Below are positions 1 to 7,471 of a stretch of DNA of 27,393 bases, in pieces. This DNA comes from Opitutia bacterium UBA3151 (GTDB lineage Bacteria; Verrucomicrobiota; Verrucomicrobiia; Opitutales; Seribacteraceae), in contig DEYT01000118.1 of assembly GCA_002364975.1 (NCBI GenBank), positions 7,903 to 35,295 of the forward strand. The letters are read 5' to 3'. Both the position numbers and the translations under genes were made by a program. The stretch's first letter is position 1. Every line of letters starts with the position of its first letter. Under the pieces are notes generated by a model. That model ran no database searches. It was not told the origin of the DNA and was given only the letters and a program-made list of their open reading frames with translations.

Positions 1-270
1 AGAAGAGATCCCAGGCTTTCTGATCTTAGAGAGTCTGGGTCTATCGAACAAGATGCCGACATTGTCATGCTCCTGGGAAAACAAAGAAAAGGAGAAGACA
101 TCCGAGAGGTTGACCAAGACCAAGATGCCGTTAATTCCGATGAGGATTATGAACCTATTTCTCTTTTGTTAGCGAAGCAGAGAAACGGACCGACTGGTAG
201 AATTAATCTCGCATTTCGTAGAAAATTTACGAGGTTTGAGGTTCTTGAAAGAGAGCCAAGACTAAATTAA
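1..270 (+). CDS. dnaB: Replicative DNA helicase DnaB, C-terminal end (5' truncated by window edge)
   Basis: The frame is open from base 1 to a TAA at 268-270, so only the last 89 residues are present. They match the end of the RecA-like helicase domain of DnaB. The stretch LSDLRESGSIEQDADIVM corresponds to the conserved region after motif H3, and LLLAKQRNGPTG followed by LAF and FTRFE is the family's terminal block. DnaB unwinds DNA ahead of the replisome as a hexamer. An acidic insert (about residues 33-48 of the fragment) separates the two conserved blocks and is longer than in the usual protein. The gene stops 5 bp before bamA, so the two are probably co-transcribed. The downstream ATG at position 67 is internal, not a start. 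Confidence 0.9.
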   Translation, partial: RRDPRLSDLRESGSIEQDADIVMLLGKQRKGEDIREVDQDQDAVNSDEDYEPISLLLAKQRNGPTGRINLAFRRKFTRFEVLEREPRLN

Positions 271-275
271 ACGAA

Positions 276-2657
276 ATGATCCATAGATTACGACCGATAT
301 TCCCGCTGATAATGCTTTTTTCCTGCATTGCTCTTTTATGGGCTCAGGTGGTTCCAGCTGGAAAAAAAATAACCTCGATTGAAATTACTTTGGAAGGTCC
401 AAATACTTTGGGTAAGTCTTTTTTATTACAAAACCTACAGGTTGAAGAAGGAATGGTTTATGACCCAACATCGATTGATAAATCTATACGCAACCTAATT
501 GCTACTGGCTCGGTAGATGATGTTAAAGTTTTCTACGATCCTGATAAATCATCTGAAAAAGGGGTAGCACTCATTTTTAAAGTTAGGGCTAAACCAAGAG
601 TCCGAAAAATTTCGTTTATGGGAAATGTTAAAATTTCCGATAAAAAACTAGAAAAGACCATAACCTTAAGTGTGGGAGACTTGTTTGATGATTCAACTTT
701 CAAGGCAGATCAAGTTGCCATTGAAGAGCTCTATTTGGAGAAAGGTTATTGGAATGCCTCCACCTCTAGCGAGATTAAGAAGGTAAGTAATAATGTTGGA
801 GTAGATGTAATCTTTAAAATTGTAGAAAACGAAAAGCGTAAGATTAAAAAGATCGAGTTTTCTGGTAATGAAATGCTTCCGGCCAAAAAACTTCTCAAGG
901 AAATGGAAACAGCACCCTGGAGATTTTGGAGATTCTGGTCCAAAAGATCCCGTTATCGTCCGAGTATATTAGAAGAAGACCTAAATAAGCTTAAAACAAT
1001 TTATAGAAATGAAGGATTTTTGGATGTTGCTATCGAGCAGAGTGGATTAGAAATTAAGCCAAATGGGAAAAGTAACCTAGATTTGATTATTAAAATTGAT
1101 GAAGGAGATCGCTCTTTCTTTGGGGACTATCAAATTGTAGGTAATGTAGTATTGGGTTTAGATTTCCTTATGGAAGATTCCTCTGGCGAAAGGGATAATC
1201 GATTCGAGATCAAGAAAGGTGAGCCCTATTCCCCTGCTATGCTTAGTTCAGAAATTTCTAGGTTGCGCCGTAAATACGGAGAGAAGGGATATCTGGATGT
1301 TCGAATTCGTTCGGTTAGAACCCCGAATCTTGAAACCAATCAAATTGATTTAAAATTTGAAATTACCGAAAACAATAAATTCAATGTTAATAGCATTCAA
1401 GTTCGTGGTAATGAGAAGACTAAAACAATCGCAATTATCCGGGAGCTTGCTCTAGCACCAGGAGAAACCTTTGACCTTGTGAGAATGGAAACAAGTGAGT
1501 TCAGGCTCAAGAATACTCGCTTTTTTGAAAAAGTTGATTTAGACGACGAACCAATAAGTTCTTCTGATCCAGAGCTAAAAAATAGTCGCAGAAATCTGGT
1601 CGTGGATGTGAAAGAGGGAAGAACGGGCCACATTTCATTTGGGGTAGGTTTTAGTACCCTTGAAAAAGCCATGATGTTTGCAGAATTCCGACAAGGAAAT
1701 TTTGATATAATGAGATGGAGAACTCCCCACCCTCTTCAAGGAGACGGGCAAAAATTCCGGCTGAGGTTGAAATTAGGTTCTCGTAGTAATGAAGTACGAT
1801 TAGCTTTGGAAGAGCCTTGGTTTTTTAATCGTAGATTAGCTGCAGGCTTTGAAATATTTAGGGAGAAATCTGACTACTACAGTTCTTATTATGACGAGAT
1901 GCGGGCAGGCTTTGAAGTATATTTCCGAAAGAGAATATTCGAACTCGTGGAAGGAAGGTTGTTTTATCGTTTTGAGGATGTTGAAATAAATGATGTTAGT
2001 ACAAGTGCTCCGCCCTTTATAACCCCTGTTGACCTTAGTATATCTAAGGTTGGCCTGACTTTGAGCAGAGATACTAGAGATAGCATTCTTTTTCCAAGCG
2101 ATGGTAGTATTTTCACCCTCAGGAAAGAATTTGCTGGGGGAATTTTCGGAGGTGATGCGGATTATGGAAGGTTGGAATTTCAGGGTGCCCGATTTATGAG
2201 AACTTTCGATCCTATGGATCAGGTGCTCACGATTATGGCGAGAGTGGGTACCCTTGGCAGGTTCAACGGTGAAGATGCTGATGTTCCTTTTTTCGATAAG
2301 TTCTTTTTAGGGGGTCCTTACAATCTGAGAGGTTGGGATTACAGAGATGCAGGCCCCCAAGATACAGGTGAGCCCATGGGTGGAAATTCATATTCTTATG
2401 CCGGACTTGAATATACTTTTAAAATCGCAGACCCGCTCCGCTTCGCCTTTTTCTATGATGGAGGATTTCTGAGAACCGATGACTTTAAATTCTTGCCTGG
2501 AGATGGCAATGAAGGATGGCATGATAATTGGGGTTTAGGCATTCGTATTATGGTAATGGGCATGCCATTACGACTTGACCTAGGATTTCCAATTAGCGAC
2601 CCTAGTGATAGCGGAGGTTCTCCTCAATTCCATTTTTCTGGAGGAACTCGTTTCTAA
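276..2657 (+). CDS. bamA: Outer membrane protein assembly factor BamA (Omp85)
   Basis: 793 residues, typical for BamA, which folds and inserts beta-barrel proteins into the outer membrane. Residues 1-23 form a signal peptide with a hydrophobic core ending WAQ. Repeated POTRA-type alpha/beta modules follow to about residue 450, seen as recurring patterns such as KIKKIEFSGNEMLPAKKLLK and NSIQVRGNEKTKTIAIIREL. The rest is a 16-strand-type barrel, with an L6-loop motif GGPYNLRGW near residue 683 (canonical VRGF is LRGW here). The chain ends in the terminal Phe (GGTRF) expected of a barrel beta-signal. Order with ompH/skp and lpxD is the classic envelope-biogenesis cluster. The start follows dnaB by 5 bp with no Shine-Dalgarno sequence. 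Confidence 0.96.
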   Translation: MIHRLRPIFPLIMLFSCIALLWAQVVPAGKKITSIEITLEGPNTLGKSFLLQNLQVEEGMVYDPTSIDKSIRNLIATGSVDDVKVFYDPDKSSEKGVALIFKVRAKPRVRKISFMGNVKISDKKLEKTITLSVGDLFDDSTFKADQVAIEELYLEKGYWNASTSSEIKKVSNNVGVDVIFKIVENEKRKIKKIEFSGNEMLPAKKLLKEMETAPWRFWRFWSKRSRYRPSILEEDLNKLKTIYRNEGFLDVAIEQSGLEIKPNGKSNLDLIIKIDEGDRSFFGDYQIVGNVVLGLDFLMEDSSGERDNRFEIKKGEPYSPAMLSSEISRLRRKYGEKGYLDVRIRSVRTPNLETNQIDLKFEITENNKFNVNSIQVRGNEKTKTIAIIRELALAPGETFDLVRMETSEFRLKNTRFFEKVDLDDEPISSSDPELKNSRRNLVVDVKEGRTGHISFGVGFSTLEKAMMFAEFRQGNFDIMRWRTPHPLQGDGQKFRLRLKLGSRSNEVRLALEEPWFFNRRLAAGFEIFREKSDYYSSYYDEMRAGFEVYFRKRIFELVEGRLFYRFEDVEINDVSTSAPPFITPVDLSISKVGLTLSRDTRDSILFPSDGSIFTLRKEFAGGIFGGDADYGRLEFQGARFMRTFDPMDQVLTIMARVGTLGRFNGEDADVPFFDKFFLGGPYNLRGWDYRDAGPQDTGEPMGGNSYSYAGLEYTFKIADPLRFAFFYDGGFLRTDDFKFLPGDGNEGWHDNWGLGIRIMVMGMPLRLDLGFPISDPSDSGGSPQFHFSGGTRF

Positions 2658-2682
2658 ATATATTGCTAAGAAATTAATTTTT

Positions 2683-3228
2683 ATGAACATATCAAAAATC
2701 ATCATTCCAGCTTTTTTATTCCTAGTTGGATCATTTCTTAACGCTCAGAAGATTGCAGTTGTGGATGTGCAAAAGACTTTTGATGGATACCAGAAAGTTA
2801 AAGATGCACGCGAGCGCCTAGACCGTTCAAAGAAAATCGCTGTAGAAGAACTAGAGATTTTCAAGGATGAATTAGAAAAAATTGTCAAGGAATTGAAAGA
2901 AATGGAAGAAAAACTTCGAAATCCAAATATTGAAAGCTCCGACTTAAAAACCAAATACCAAGAAAAGCTAAAAAAAGCTAAAGAAAAGCAGGAAGATATG
3001 GTTGCTTACGATAAAAGAGCAAAAGCGACAATCGCCCAAAGGCAAAGAAACCTGCTGGTCGAACACTTAGATGATATACGAGACGCCGTAAAAAAGGTCT
3101 CAACCGCTAAGGGTGTGGATCTTGTCGTAAATGCTTCTGAAACTCAACTTGGTGTTTTTTACTTTTCTGAAAAGCTTGATATCACCAAGGATGTAATAGT
3201 TACCCTTAACGCAGGGGCAAAGAAGTAA
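2683..3228 (+). CDS. ompH: Periplasmic chaperone OmpH/Skp family
   Basis: 181 residues. It has a signal peptide (residues 1-22, ending LNAQ), then KIAVVDVQKTFDGYQKVKDA, the conserved beta strand and helix start of Skp. A long, highly charged coiled coil follows (about residues 45-125, Lys/Glu rich), and then a C-terminal segment (GVDLVVNAS) that closes the trimerisation domain. Skp holds unfolded outer-membrane proteins between the Sec translocon and BamA, which fits its place 25 bp after bamA. I chose the ATG at 2683 because it begins directly with the signal peptide. An in-frame ATG at 2605 lies inside bamA and would add 26 residues ahead of the signal peptide. Confidence 0.92.
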   Translation: MNISKIIIPAFLFLVGSFLNAQKIAVVDVQKTFDGYQKVKDARERLDRSKKIAVEELEIFKDELEKIVKELKEMEEKLRNPNIESSDLKTKYQEKLKKAKEKQEDMVAYDKRAKATIAQRQRNLLVEHLDDIRDAVKKVSTAKGVDLVVNASETQLGVFYFSEKLDITKDVIVTLNAGAKK

Positions 3229-3249
3229 CTGAAACTACCCTTTCAGTTA
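3226..3249 (+). promoter_or_regulatory. Perfect 9-bp hairpin between ompH and lpxD
   Basis: TAACTGAAA (3226-3234) pairs with TTTCAGTTA (3241-3249) across a 6-nt CTACCC loop. The left arm begins with the ompH stop codon and the right arm ends 10 nt before the lpxD GTG. No U-run follows, so a classical intrinsic terminator is unlikely. An RNA processing, attenuation or translation-control role is possible. Confidence 0.5.
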
Positions 3250-3259
3250 AGTCTGAATT

Positions 3260-4291
3260 GTGAAATTTAAACTTAAACTGAGTGACATTTTGGGGTTATT
3301 TCCACATGCCTTGACCCAAGGTGAATGTAACTATGATTACTTGACCGGTATAGCATCGCTGGAAAATGCCACAGAAGGTGATCTTTCTTTCCTGGGTAAT
3401 TTAAAATATAAATTGCAAGTTAGAACTTGTAAGGCTTCCTTCCTGATATTGCCCATTGATTTTGAAGGTCAACCCGGAGAAAATCAGATCCATTTACGAA
3501 TGGAAGATCCTTCTCATGCATTAGCAGTCATTTGTAAATTTATTGAAGATAAGATATTGCCTTCTCCTAAGTCCGGTATTCACCCTACGGCATTTGTTGA
3601 TGAAACTGCAGTAGTTGATTCAACCGCATCCATTGGGCCATTCTGTTTTATTGGCTCCAATGCTTTTATCGGGTCTAATACACAAATCCTATCTCATTGT
3701 CATATTGGAGATGGTGCAAGGATTGGAAATGACAGTAAATTACACCCTGGTGTCAAGGTATTGACCAGATGCAAGGTAGGAAACCAAGTTATTTTAAATG
3801 CAGGGGTTGTTCTTGGCTCCGAAGGGTATGGTTTTGACCAGGTTAAAGGTGAAAATTTAAAGACTCCTCACCTAGGAATAGTAGTTATTGAAGACAAGGT
3901 TGAAATCGGTGCAAATACTTGCATTGATCGAGCTCGGTTTGATGAAAGTAGAATAGGAACAGGCACCAAAATTGATAACCTTGTTCAAGTTGGACACAAT
4001 GTACAGGTAGGTAAAGATTGTCTCATAGTAGCCCAAGTGGGAATTGCAGGTAGCGTAAAAATCGAGGATCAAGTGGTGGTTGGCGGACAAGCAGGTTTTG
4101 CTGGCCACATAACCATTGGGAAAGGGGCAAAAATAGCTGGACAGGCAGGCATTACAAAAGATGTCGAGGCTGGAGCTTTTCTTAAAGGCAACCCAGCACT
4201 ACCTGTCCAATTAGCCCAAAGAATTGCCATTTTACAAAGAAAACTTCCGGATTTATTTAATAGGTTTGCTCAAATAGAAGGCAACAAGTAG
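3260..4291 (+). CDS. lpxD: UDP-3-O-acylglucosamine N-acyltransferase LpxD
   Basis: 343 residues, the family's usual length. LpxD adds the second, amide-linked acyl chain in lipid A synthesis, from acyl-ACP, in the cytoplasm. The N-terminal uridine-binding domain covers about residues 1-105. A left-handed parallel beta-helix of hexapeptide repeats follows (IHPTAFVDETAVV through GGQAGFAGHITIG, about 107-300), then a C-terminal helix. H246 in LVQVGHNVQVG is the expected catalytic base. The start is GTG; no in-frame ATG nearby keeps the N-terminal domain. It follows ompH by 31 bp, of which 3226-3249 is a hairpin. lpxA, lpxB and fabZ, often next in this cluster, are not here. Confidence 0.95.
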   Translation: MKFKLKLSDILGLFPHALTQGECNYDYLTGIASLENATEGDLSFLGNLKYKLQVRTCKASFLILPIDFEGQPGENQIHLRMEDPSHALAVICKFIEDKILPSPKSGIHPTAFVDETAVVDSTASIGPFCFIGSNAFIGSNTQILSHCHIGDGARIGNDSKLHPGVKVLTRCKVGNQVILNAGVVLGSEGYGFDQVKGENLKTPHLGIVVIEDKVEIGANTCIDRARFDESRIGTGTKIDNLVQVGHNVQVGKDCLIVAQVGIAGSVKIEDQVVVGGQAGFAGHITIGKGAKIAGQAGITKDVEAGAFLKGNPALPVQLAQRIAILQRKLPDLFNRFAQIEGNK

Positions 4292-4300
4292 GTCATTTTT

Positions 4301-5251
4301 ATGCAAAACGGAACAGGACTTAAAATTTTCAGCGGTAAGTCGAACCTACCTCTAGCTCAAGAAATTTGTAGCTACCTTGGAGCTTCTCTTGGAGATGCTT
4401 TAGTCACTTCATTTCCAGATAGTGAAAGCTTTGTTCGTTTTAATGAAAACATACGTGGGACCGATGTTTTTTTAGTTCAGTCAACTTCCTCGCCTGCAAA
4501 TCATAATGTCATGGAATTGCTTATTATGATTGATGCTGCAAAAAGGGCATCAGCTGCAAGAGTTACGGCAGTGCTTCCATTCTTTGGCTATGCTAGGCAG
4601 GACAGAAAAGATCAACCCCGTGTTCCAATTACTTCAAAGCTGGTTGCCAACCTATTAGTAGCAGCTGGGGTTAATCGGGTGTTGACCATGGATCTTCACG
4701 CTCAACAAATCCAAGGTTTCTTCGATATACCTGTTGACCATCTTTATGCGTCACCCGTTTTCTTTGACGAATTAAAGTCAAAGGATGTCAGTAATTTGAC
4801 CATCTTCTCACCTGATGTTGGTGGAATGAAAATGGCAAATGCTTATTCTGAAGTACTTGGCTGTCCATTGGGTTTTGTTGCCAAAAGAAGAACCGGTGCA
4901 AGTACCGTGGAAGCGATGAATCTTGTTGGAGAAGTTGAAGGCAGAGAAATTCTTCTTGTTGATGACATGACGGAAACTGCCGGAACTTTGACCGCTGCAG
5001 CAAAATTATTGAAAGAGCGCGGAGCCCAAAAAGTAAGTGCACTTGTCAGTCATTGTGTCTTAAATCAGACTGGGAAAGATAGACTTAGGAATGGTAATTT
5101 AGATGAATTAATTACCACAAACAGTGTACACATGGATACTGAAGATCTTCCGATTCGACAGCTTAGTGTTGCTCCTCTACTAGGTGAAGCGATCAAGCGT
5201 ACACATACCGATAACAGCATATCCACCCTTTTCGAAGTTAAGGGATTCTAG
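4301..5251 (+). CDS. prs: Ribose-phosphate pyrophosphokinase (PRPP synthetase)
   Basis: 316 residues, as in class I enzymes. It makes PRPP from ribose-5-phosphate and ATP for nucleotide, His and Trp synthesis. Visible motifs are FGYARQDRKDQPRVPIT (ATP/flexible region, residues 95-111), DLHAQQIQGFFDIPVD (PRPP-binding signature, 131-146), and the catalytic-loop KRR at 195-197. The ribose-phosphate loop is LLVDDMTETAGTL (218-230), a slight variant of the common VDDMIDTAGT. It starts 9 bp after lpxD. The AGGT 9-12 nt before the ATG is the only trace of a Shine-Dalgarno element seen in the window. Its product is a substrate of PyrE, encoded convergently at 6701-7270. Confidence 0.96.
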   Translation: MQNGTGLKIFSGKSNLPLAQEICSYLGASLGDALVTSFPDSESFVRFNENIRGTDVFLVQSTSSPANHNVMELLIMIDAAKRASAARVTAVLPFFGYARQDRKDQPRVPITSKLVANLLVAAGVNRVLTMDLHAQQIQGFFDIPVDHLYASPVFFDELKSKDVSNLTIFSPDVGGMKMANAYSEVLGCPLGFVAKRRTGASTVEAMNLVGEVEGREILLVDDMTETAGTLTAAAKLLKERGAQKVSALVSHCVLNQTGKDRLRNGNLDELITTNSVHMDTEDLPIRQLSVAPLLGEAIKRTHTDNSISTLFEVKGF

Positions 5252-5277
5252 AATAAAGGTTTTCAAAAATCTTTATT
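5252..5277 (+). terminator. AT-rich stem-loop after prs
   Basis: AATAAAGGTTT (5252-5262) pairs with AAATCTTTATT (5267-5277), giving 11 bp with one G-U pair around a TCAA tetraloop, directly after the prs stop codon. No clear U-tract follows. It may be a weak terminator or RNA-stabilising hairpin before the protease gene. Confidence 0.35.
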
Positions 5278-5312
5278 TAAACAAATCCTAAGCACACAAT
5301 CGCTTGTTAAAT

Positions 5313-6689
5313 GTGAATAAAATTCTTCTATCTCTTTTCTGTTTTCCTTTTCTGCTAGGTGCAGAAACCTTGAACCTAAAAATAGATGGATCAGATTTAC
5401 CCAGAGATCAAGGCATAGCAAAACATAGTTACGCTTCGATCTTAAAGGATTCAACTCCAGCTGTTGTTTCTGTTACCACTCAACAGTTTGTCCCGTTAAG
5501 ATATTCAGGTTCATCTAATCCACTTGAGAACTTCCTACGCCGGTATTACGGGCTTCCAGAAATAGATGAACCCGTTATGGAAAAAGTTCCTTCAGGCATA
5601 GGGTCTGGAGTTTTGGTAACCTCTGAAGGTCATGTGATTACTAATGCTCATGTGATTACGGATCAGAGATCGGGTAGACCGGTAGAAGAAGTTCTGGTGC
5701 AATTGGCAAATAAGAAAGAATTTAAAGCAGAAATTATAGGTTTTGATCGATCTACGGATGTTGCGGTGTTGAAGATAAATACTGAAGAGCCCTTACCTTT
5801 TGTTGTCCTTGCAGACAGTGATCTTTTACAGGTTGGAGATGTTGTTTTTGCGGCGGGCAACCCACTTGGGATCGGGCTTACCGTTACCATGGGAATTGTT
5901 TCCGCAACAAGGAGAACGGAGTTAGATGTGTTTCGTGGACAGCGTGGAGCTTATGAAAACTTCATTCAAACCGATGCATCAATCAACCAAGGAAATTCAG
6001 GGGGTGCGTTGCTGGATACCAAGGGTCGTTTAGTCGGTATCAATACCGCAATTATTTCGCAAACGGGAGCAAGCATTGGAATAGGTCTAGCAATTCCCGT
6101 GAATATGGTGCGAAAGGTACTCACTGATTTTGTCAAAGCAGGTTCAATAAGACGTGGATTTTTGGGAGTCGAACTTACTGAGTCTGAGAACTTGGACGGA
6201 GCAATGGTTGGAAAGGTGGTTCCGCAAAGTGCTGCTGATATCGCGGGTTTTCAAGCCGGAGATGTAATCATTAAAGTCGGAAAAACTTTAGTTTCTTCGG
6301 TGAATCAGTCTAGGTTAGCTATCTCTCAAACGGAACCTGGAACAAAGTTACCCATAGTTATTCGAAGGGGCAAAGATGAGATTACATTAAGGGTAACTTT
6401 GGATCTACTAGGAAACAGCACTGAACTTCTTATTCCCGGAATTACACTTAGAAGCTTATCGTCTTCAGTAAGAAATGAATATGGGCTACCAAGTTCTGTA
6501 CGTGGTTTGGTGGTCACAAGATCCACTGGAGAAGAAAAGACTTTCAAGCAGGGGGTGGTGATTGTGGAAATCAATGGAGTACAAGTCTCCTCGATCGAAG
6601 AAGTAAACAAGCAGCTTAAGAAGGGGATTAATCGGTTTTATGTTTGGTATCGAGGAAAGTATTATTTTCATGCGTACCGAATTCCATGA
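5313..6689 (+). CDS. DegP/HtrA-family periplasmic serine endoprotease (Do type, two PDZ domains)
   Basis: 458 residues from this GTG. A signal peptide (MNKILLSLFCFPFLLGA) exports it to the periplasm. The trypsin-like domain has the full catalytic triad: H113 in VITNAHVI, D149 in DRSTDVAVLKI and S229 in NQGNSGGALL. PDZ1 spans about 279-366 (RRGFLGVEL start) and PDZ2 about 375-458, the layout of DegP/DegQ, which degrade or refold misfolded envelope proteins. An in-frame TTG at 5304 would add three residues; GTG at 5313 gives the cleaner signal peptide, and neither has a ribosome binding site. It follows prs by about 60 bp including a hairpin, so it may be read from the bam-lpx operon, which fits its envelope role. 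Confidence 0.94.
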   Translation: MNKILLSLFCFPFLLGAETLNLKIDGSDLPRDQGIAKHSYASILKDSTPAVVSVTTQQFVPLRYSGSSNPLENFLRRYYGLPEIDEPVMEKVPSGIGSGVLVTSEGHVITNAHVITDQRSGRPVEEVLVQLANKKEFKAEIIGFDRSTDVAVLKINTEEPLPFVVLADSDLLQVGDVVFAAGNPLGIGLTVTMGIVSATRRTELDVFRGQRGAYENFIQTDASINQGNSGGALLDTKGRLVGINTAIISQTGASIGIGLAIPVNMVRKVLTDFVKAGSIRRGFLGVELTESENLDGAMVGKVVPQSAADIAGFQAGDVIIKVGKTLVSSVNQSRLAISQTEPGTKLPIVIRRGKDEITLRVTLDLLGNSTELLIPGITLRSLSSSVRNEYGLPSSVRGLVVTRSTGEEKTFKQGVVIVEINGVQVSSIEEVNKQLKKGINRFYVWYRGKYYFHAYRIP

Positions 6690-6700
6690 GTTTTATGCCA

Positions 6701-7270
6701 CTAACTTCCGGGTTTAATTGCCGGAAGTTTGGCCAATTCTTCTGGAAGAGATTGTGGTTCATAAGTAGGGAAATTCATTTTGAGTAATCCAAAGTAGGGA
6801 ACGGAAAGGGTTAAGTTTTCGGTAGAACGATCGACTAGGCTGACAGCACCCGTTAATCTGCAATTTAAGCCTTTTATAATTTTAATAGCTTCGGTTAATC
6901 TCCCTCCTTTGGTAACGACATCTTCGACCAAAAGAACTTTGTCTTCCATTTCCAACTTGAAATTTCTTCTCAATTCAAGCTTATCATTAATTTTTTCAAG
7001 AAAAACAAAGCGAGCATTCAATTGTCTTGCAACTTCTTGACCAATTACCAGTCCACCCATTGCGGGTGCAGCAACAGTATTGATATTTCGGAAAGGCATT
7101 TCCGCGATCATGATAGATGCCAATCGAGTTACTTTATCCATATATTGACAGACTTGTGCACATTGAAAAAAGTGTCCACTCCTCATGCCAGAACGAAGAA
7201 TAAAATGTCCTTTTAGTAGGGCGTTTGTCTCTTCGAAAATAGATAATATTTCTTCGCGATATTTTGACAT
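6701..7270 (-). CDS. pyrE: Orotate phosphoribosyltransferase
   Basis: 189 residues. It converts orotate and PRPP to orotidine-5'-phosphate in de novo pyrimidine synthesis. The PRPP-binding motif KVLLVEDVVTKGGRL (residues 111-125) is characteristic of PyrE. GHFILRSGMRSGHFFQCAQ (21-39) is the N-terminal substrate region with the conserved Ser-Gly-His pattern, and AAPAMGGLVIG (67-77) forms the PPi-loop segment. The length is somewhat shorter than E. coli PyrE and resembles the short bacterial subgroup. Its stop codon is 11 bp from that of the convergent protease gene. The 201 bp upstream (7271-7471) is its likely promoter region; no SD precedes the ATG. Confidence 0.95.
   Translation of the reverse strand: MSKYREEILSIFEETNALLKGHFILRSGMRSGHFFQCAQVCQYMDKVTRLASIMIAEMPFRNINTVAAPAMGGLVIGQEVARQLNARFVFLEKINDKLELRRNFKLEMEDKVLLVEDVVTKGGRLTEAIKIIKGLNCRLTGAVSLVDRSTENLTLSVPYFGLLKMNFPTYEPQSLPEELAKLPAIKPGS
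6703..6729. terminator. Possible bidirectional terminator hairpin at the protease/pyrE convergence
   Basis: AACTTCCGG (6703-6711) and CCGGAAGTT (6721-6729) form a perfect 9-bp stem with a 9-nt loop, overlapping the 3' end of pyrE and lying 13 bp after the protease stop. There is no long U-run on either strand, so the terminator call rests on position and stem strength. Confidence 0.35.
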
Positions 7271-7355
7271 GCTTTTTAAAAAATGAAAAACTGATAATTT
7301 TTACATTCAGAAACTAATTTGATTAAAAAATAGTTCAAAGTGTAAAGTCGAATGC

Positions 7356-7369
7356 TATATCGTGATATA
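7356..7369. promoter_or_regulatory. Small inverted repeat upstream of pyrE
   Basis: TATATC and GATATA flank a GT centre, about 90 bp upstream of the pyrE ATG in the 201-bp gap. This could be an operator, but AT-rich dyads of this size arise by chance. The gap otherwise shows only a weak 4-bp hairpin near 7424-7437 downstream of the cytochrome gene. Confidence 0.2.
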
Positions 7370-7471
7370 TTTTAATTAGGAGGGCGACAATTTCATCTAG
7401 TATTTATCTAGAAAAAAGTAAACAGGGACAATACCCTTTTTTGAAGCTTTGATCAGGTATTTTAACTTAAA

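Noticed and set aside
2605..2682. Longer start for ompH at an ATG inside bamA
   Set aside because: It would place 26 unrelated residues before an evident signal peptide; the ATG at 2683 fits the family.
7424..7437. Terminator for the cytochrome-LRR gene
   Set aside because: The AGGG/CCCT stem is only 4 bp and the T-run is displaced; too weak to call.
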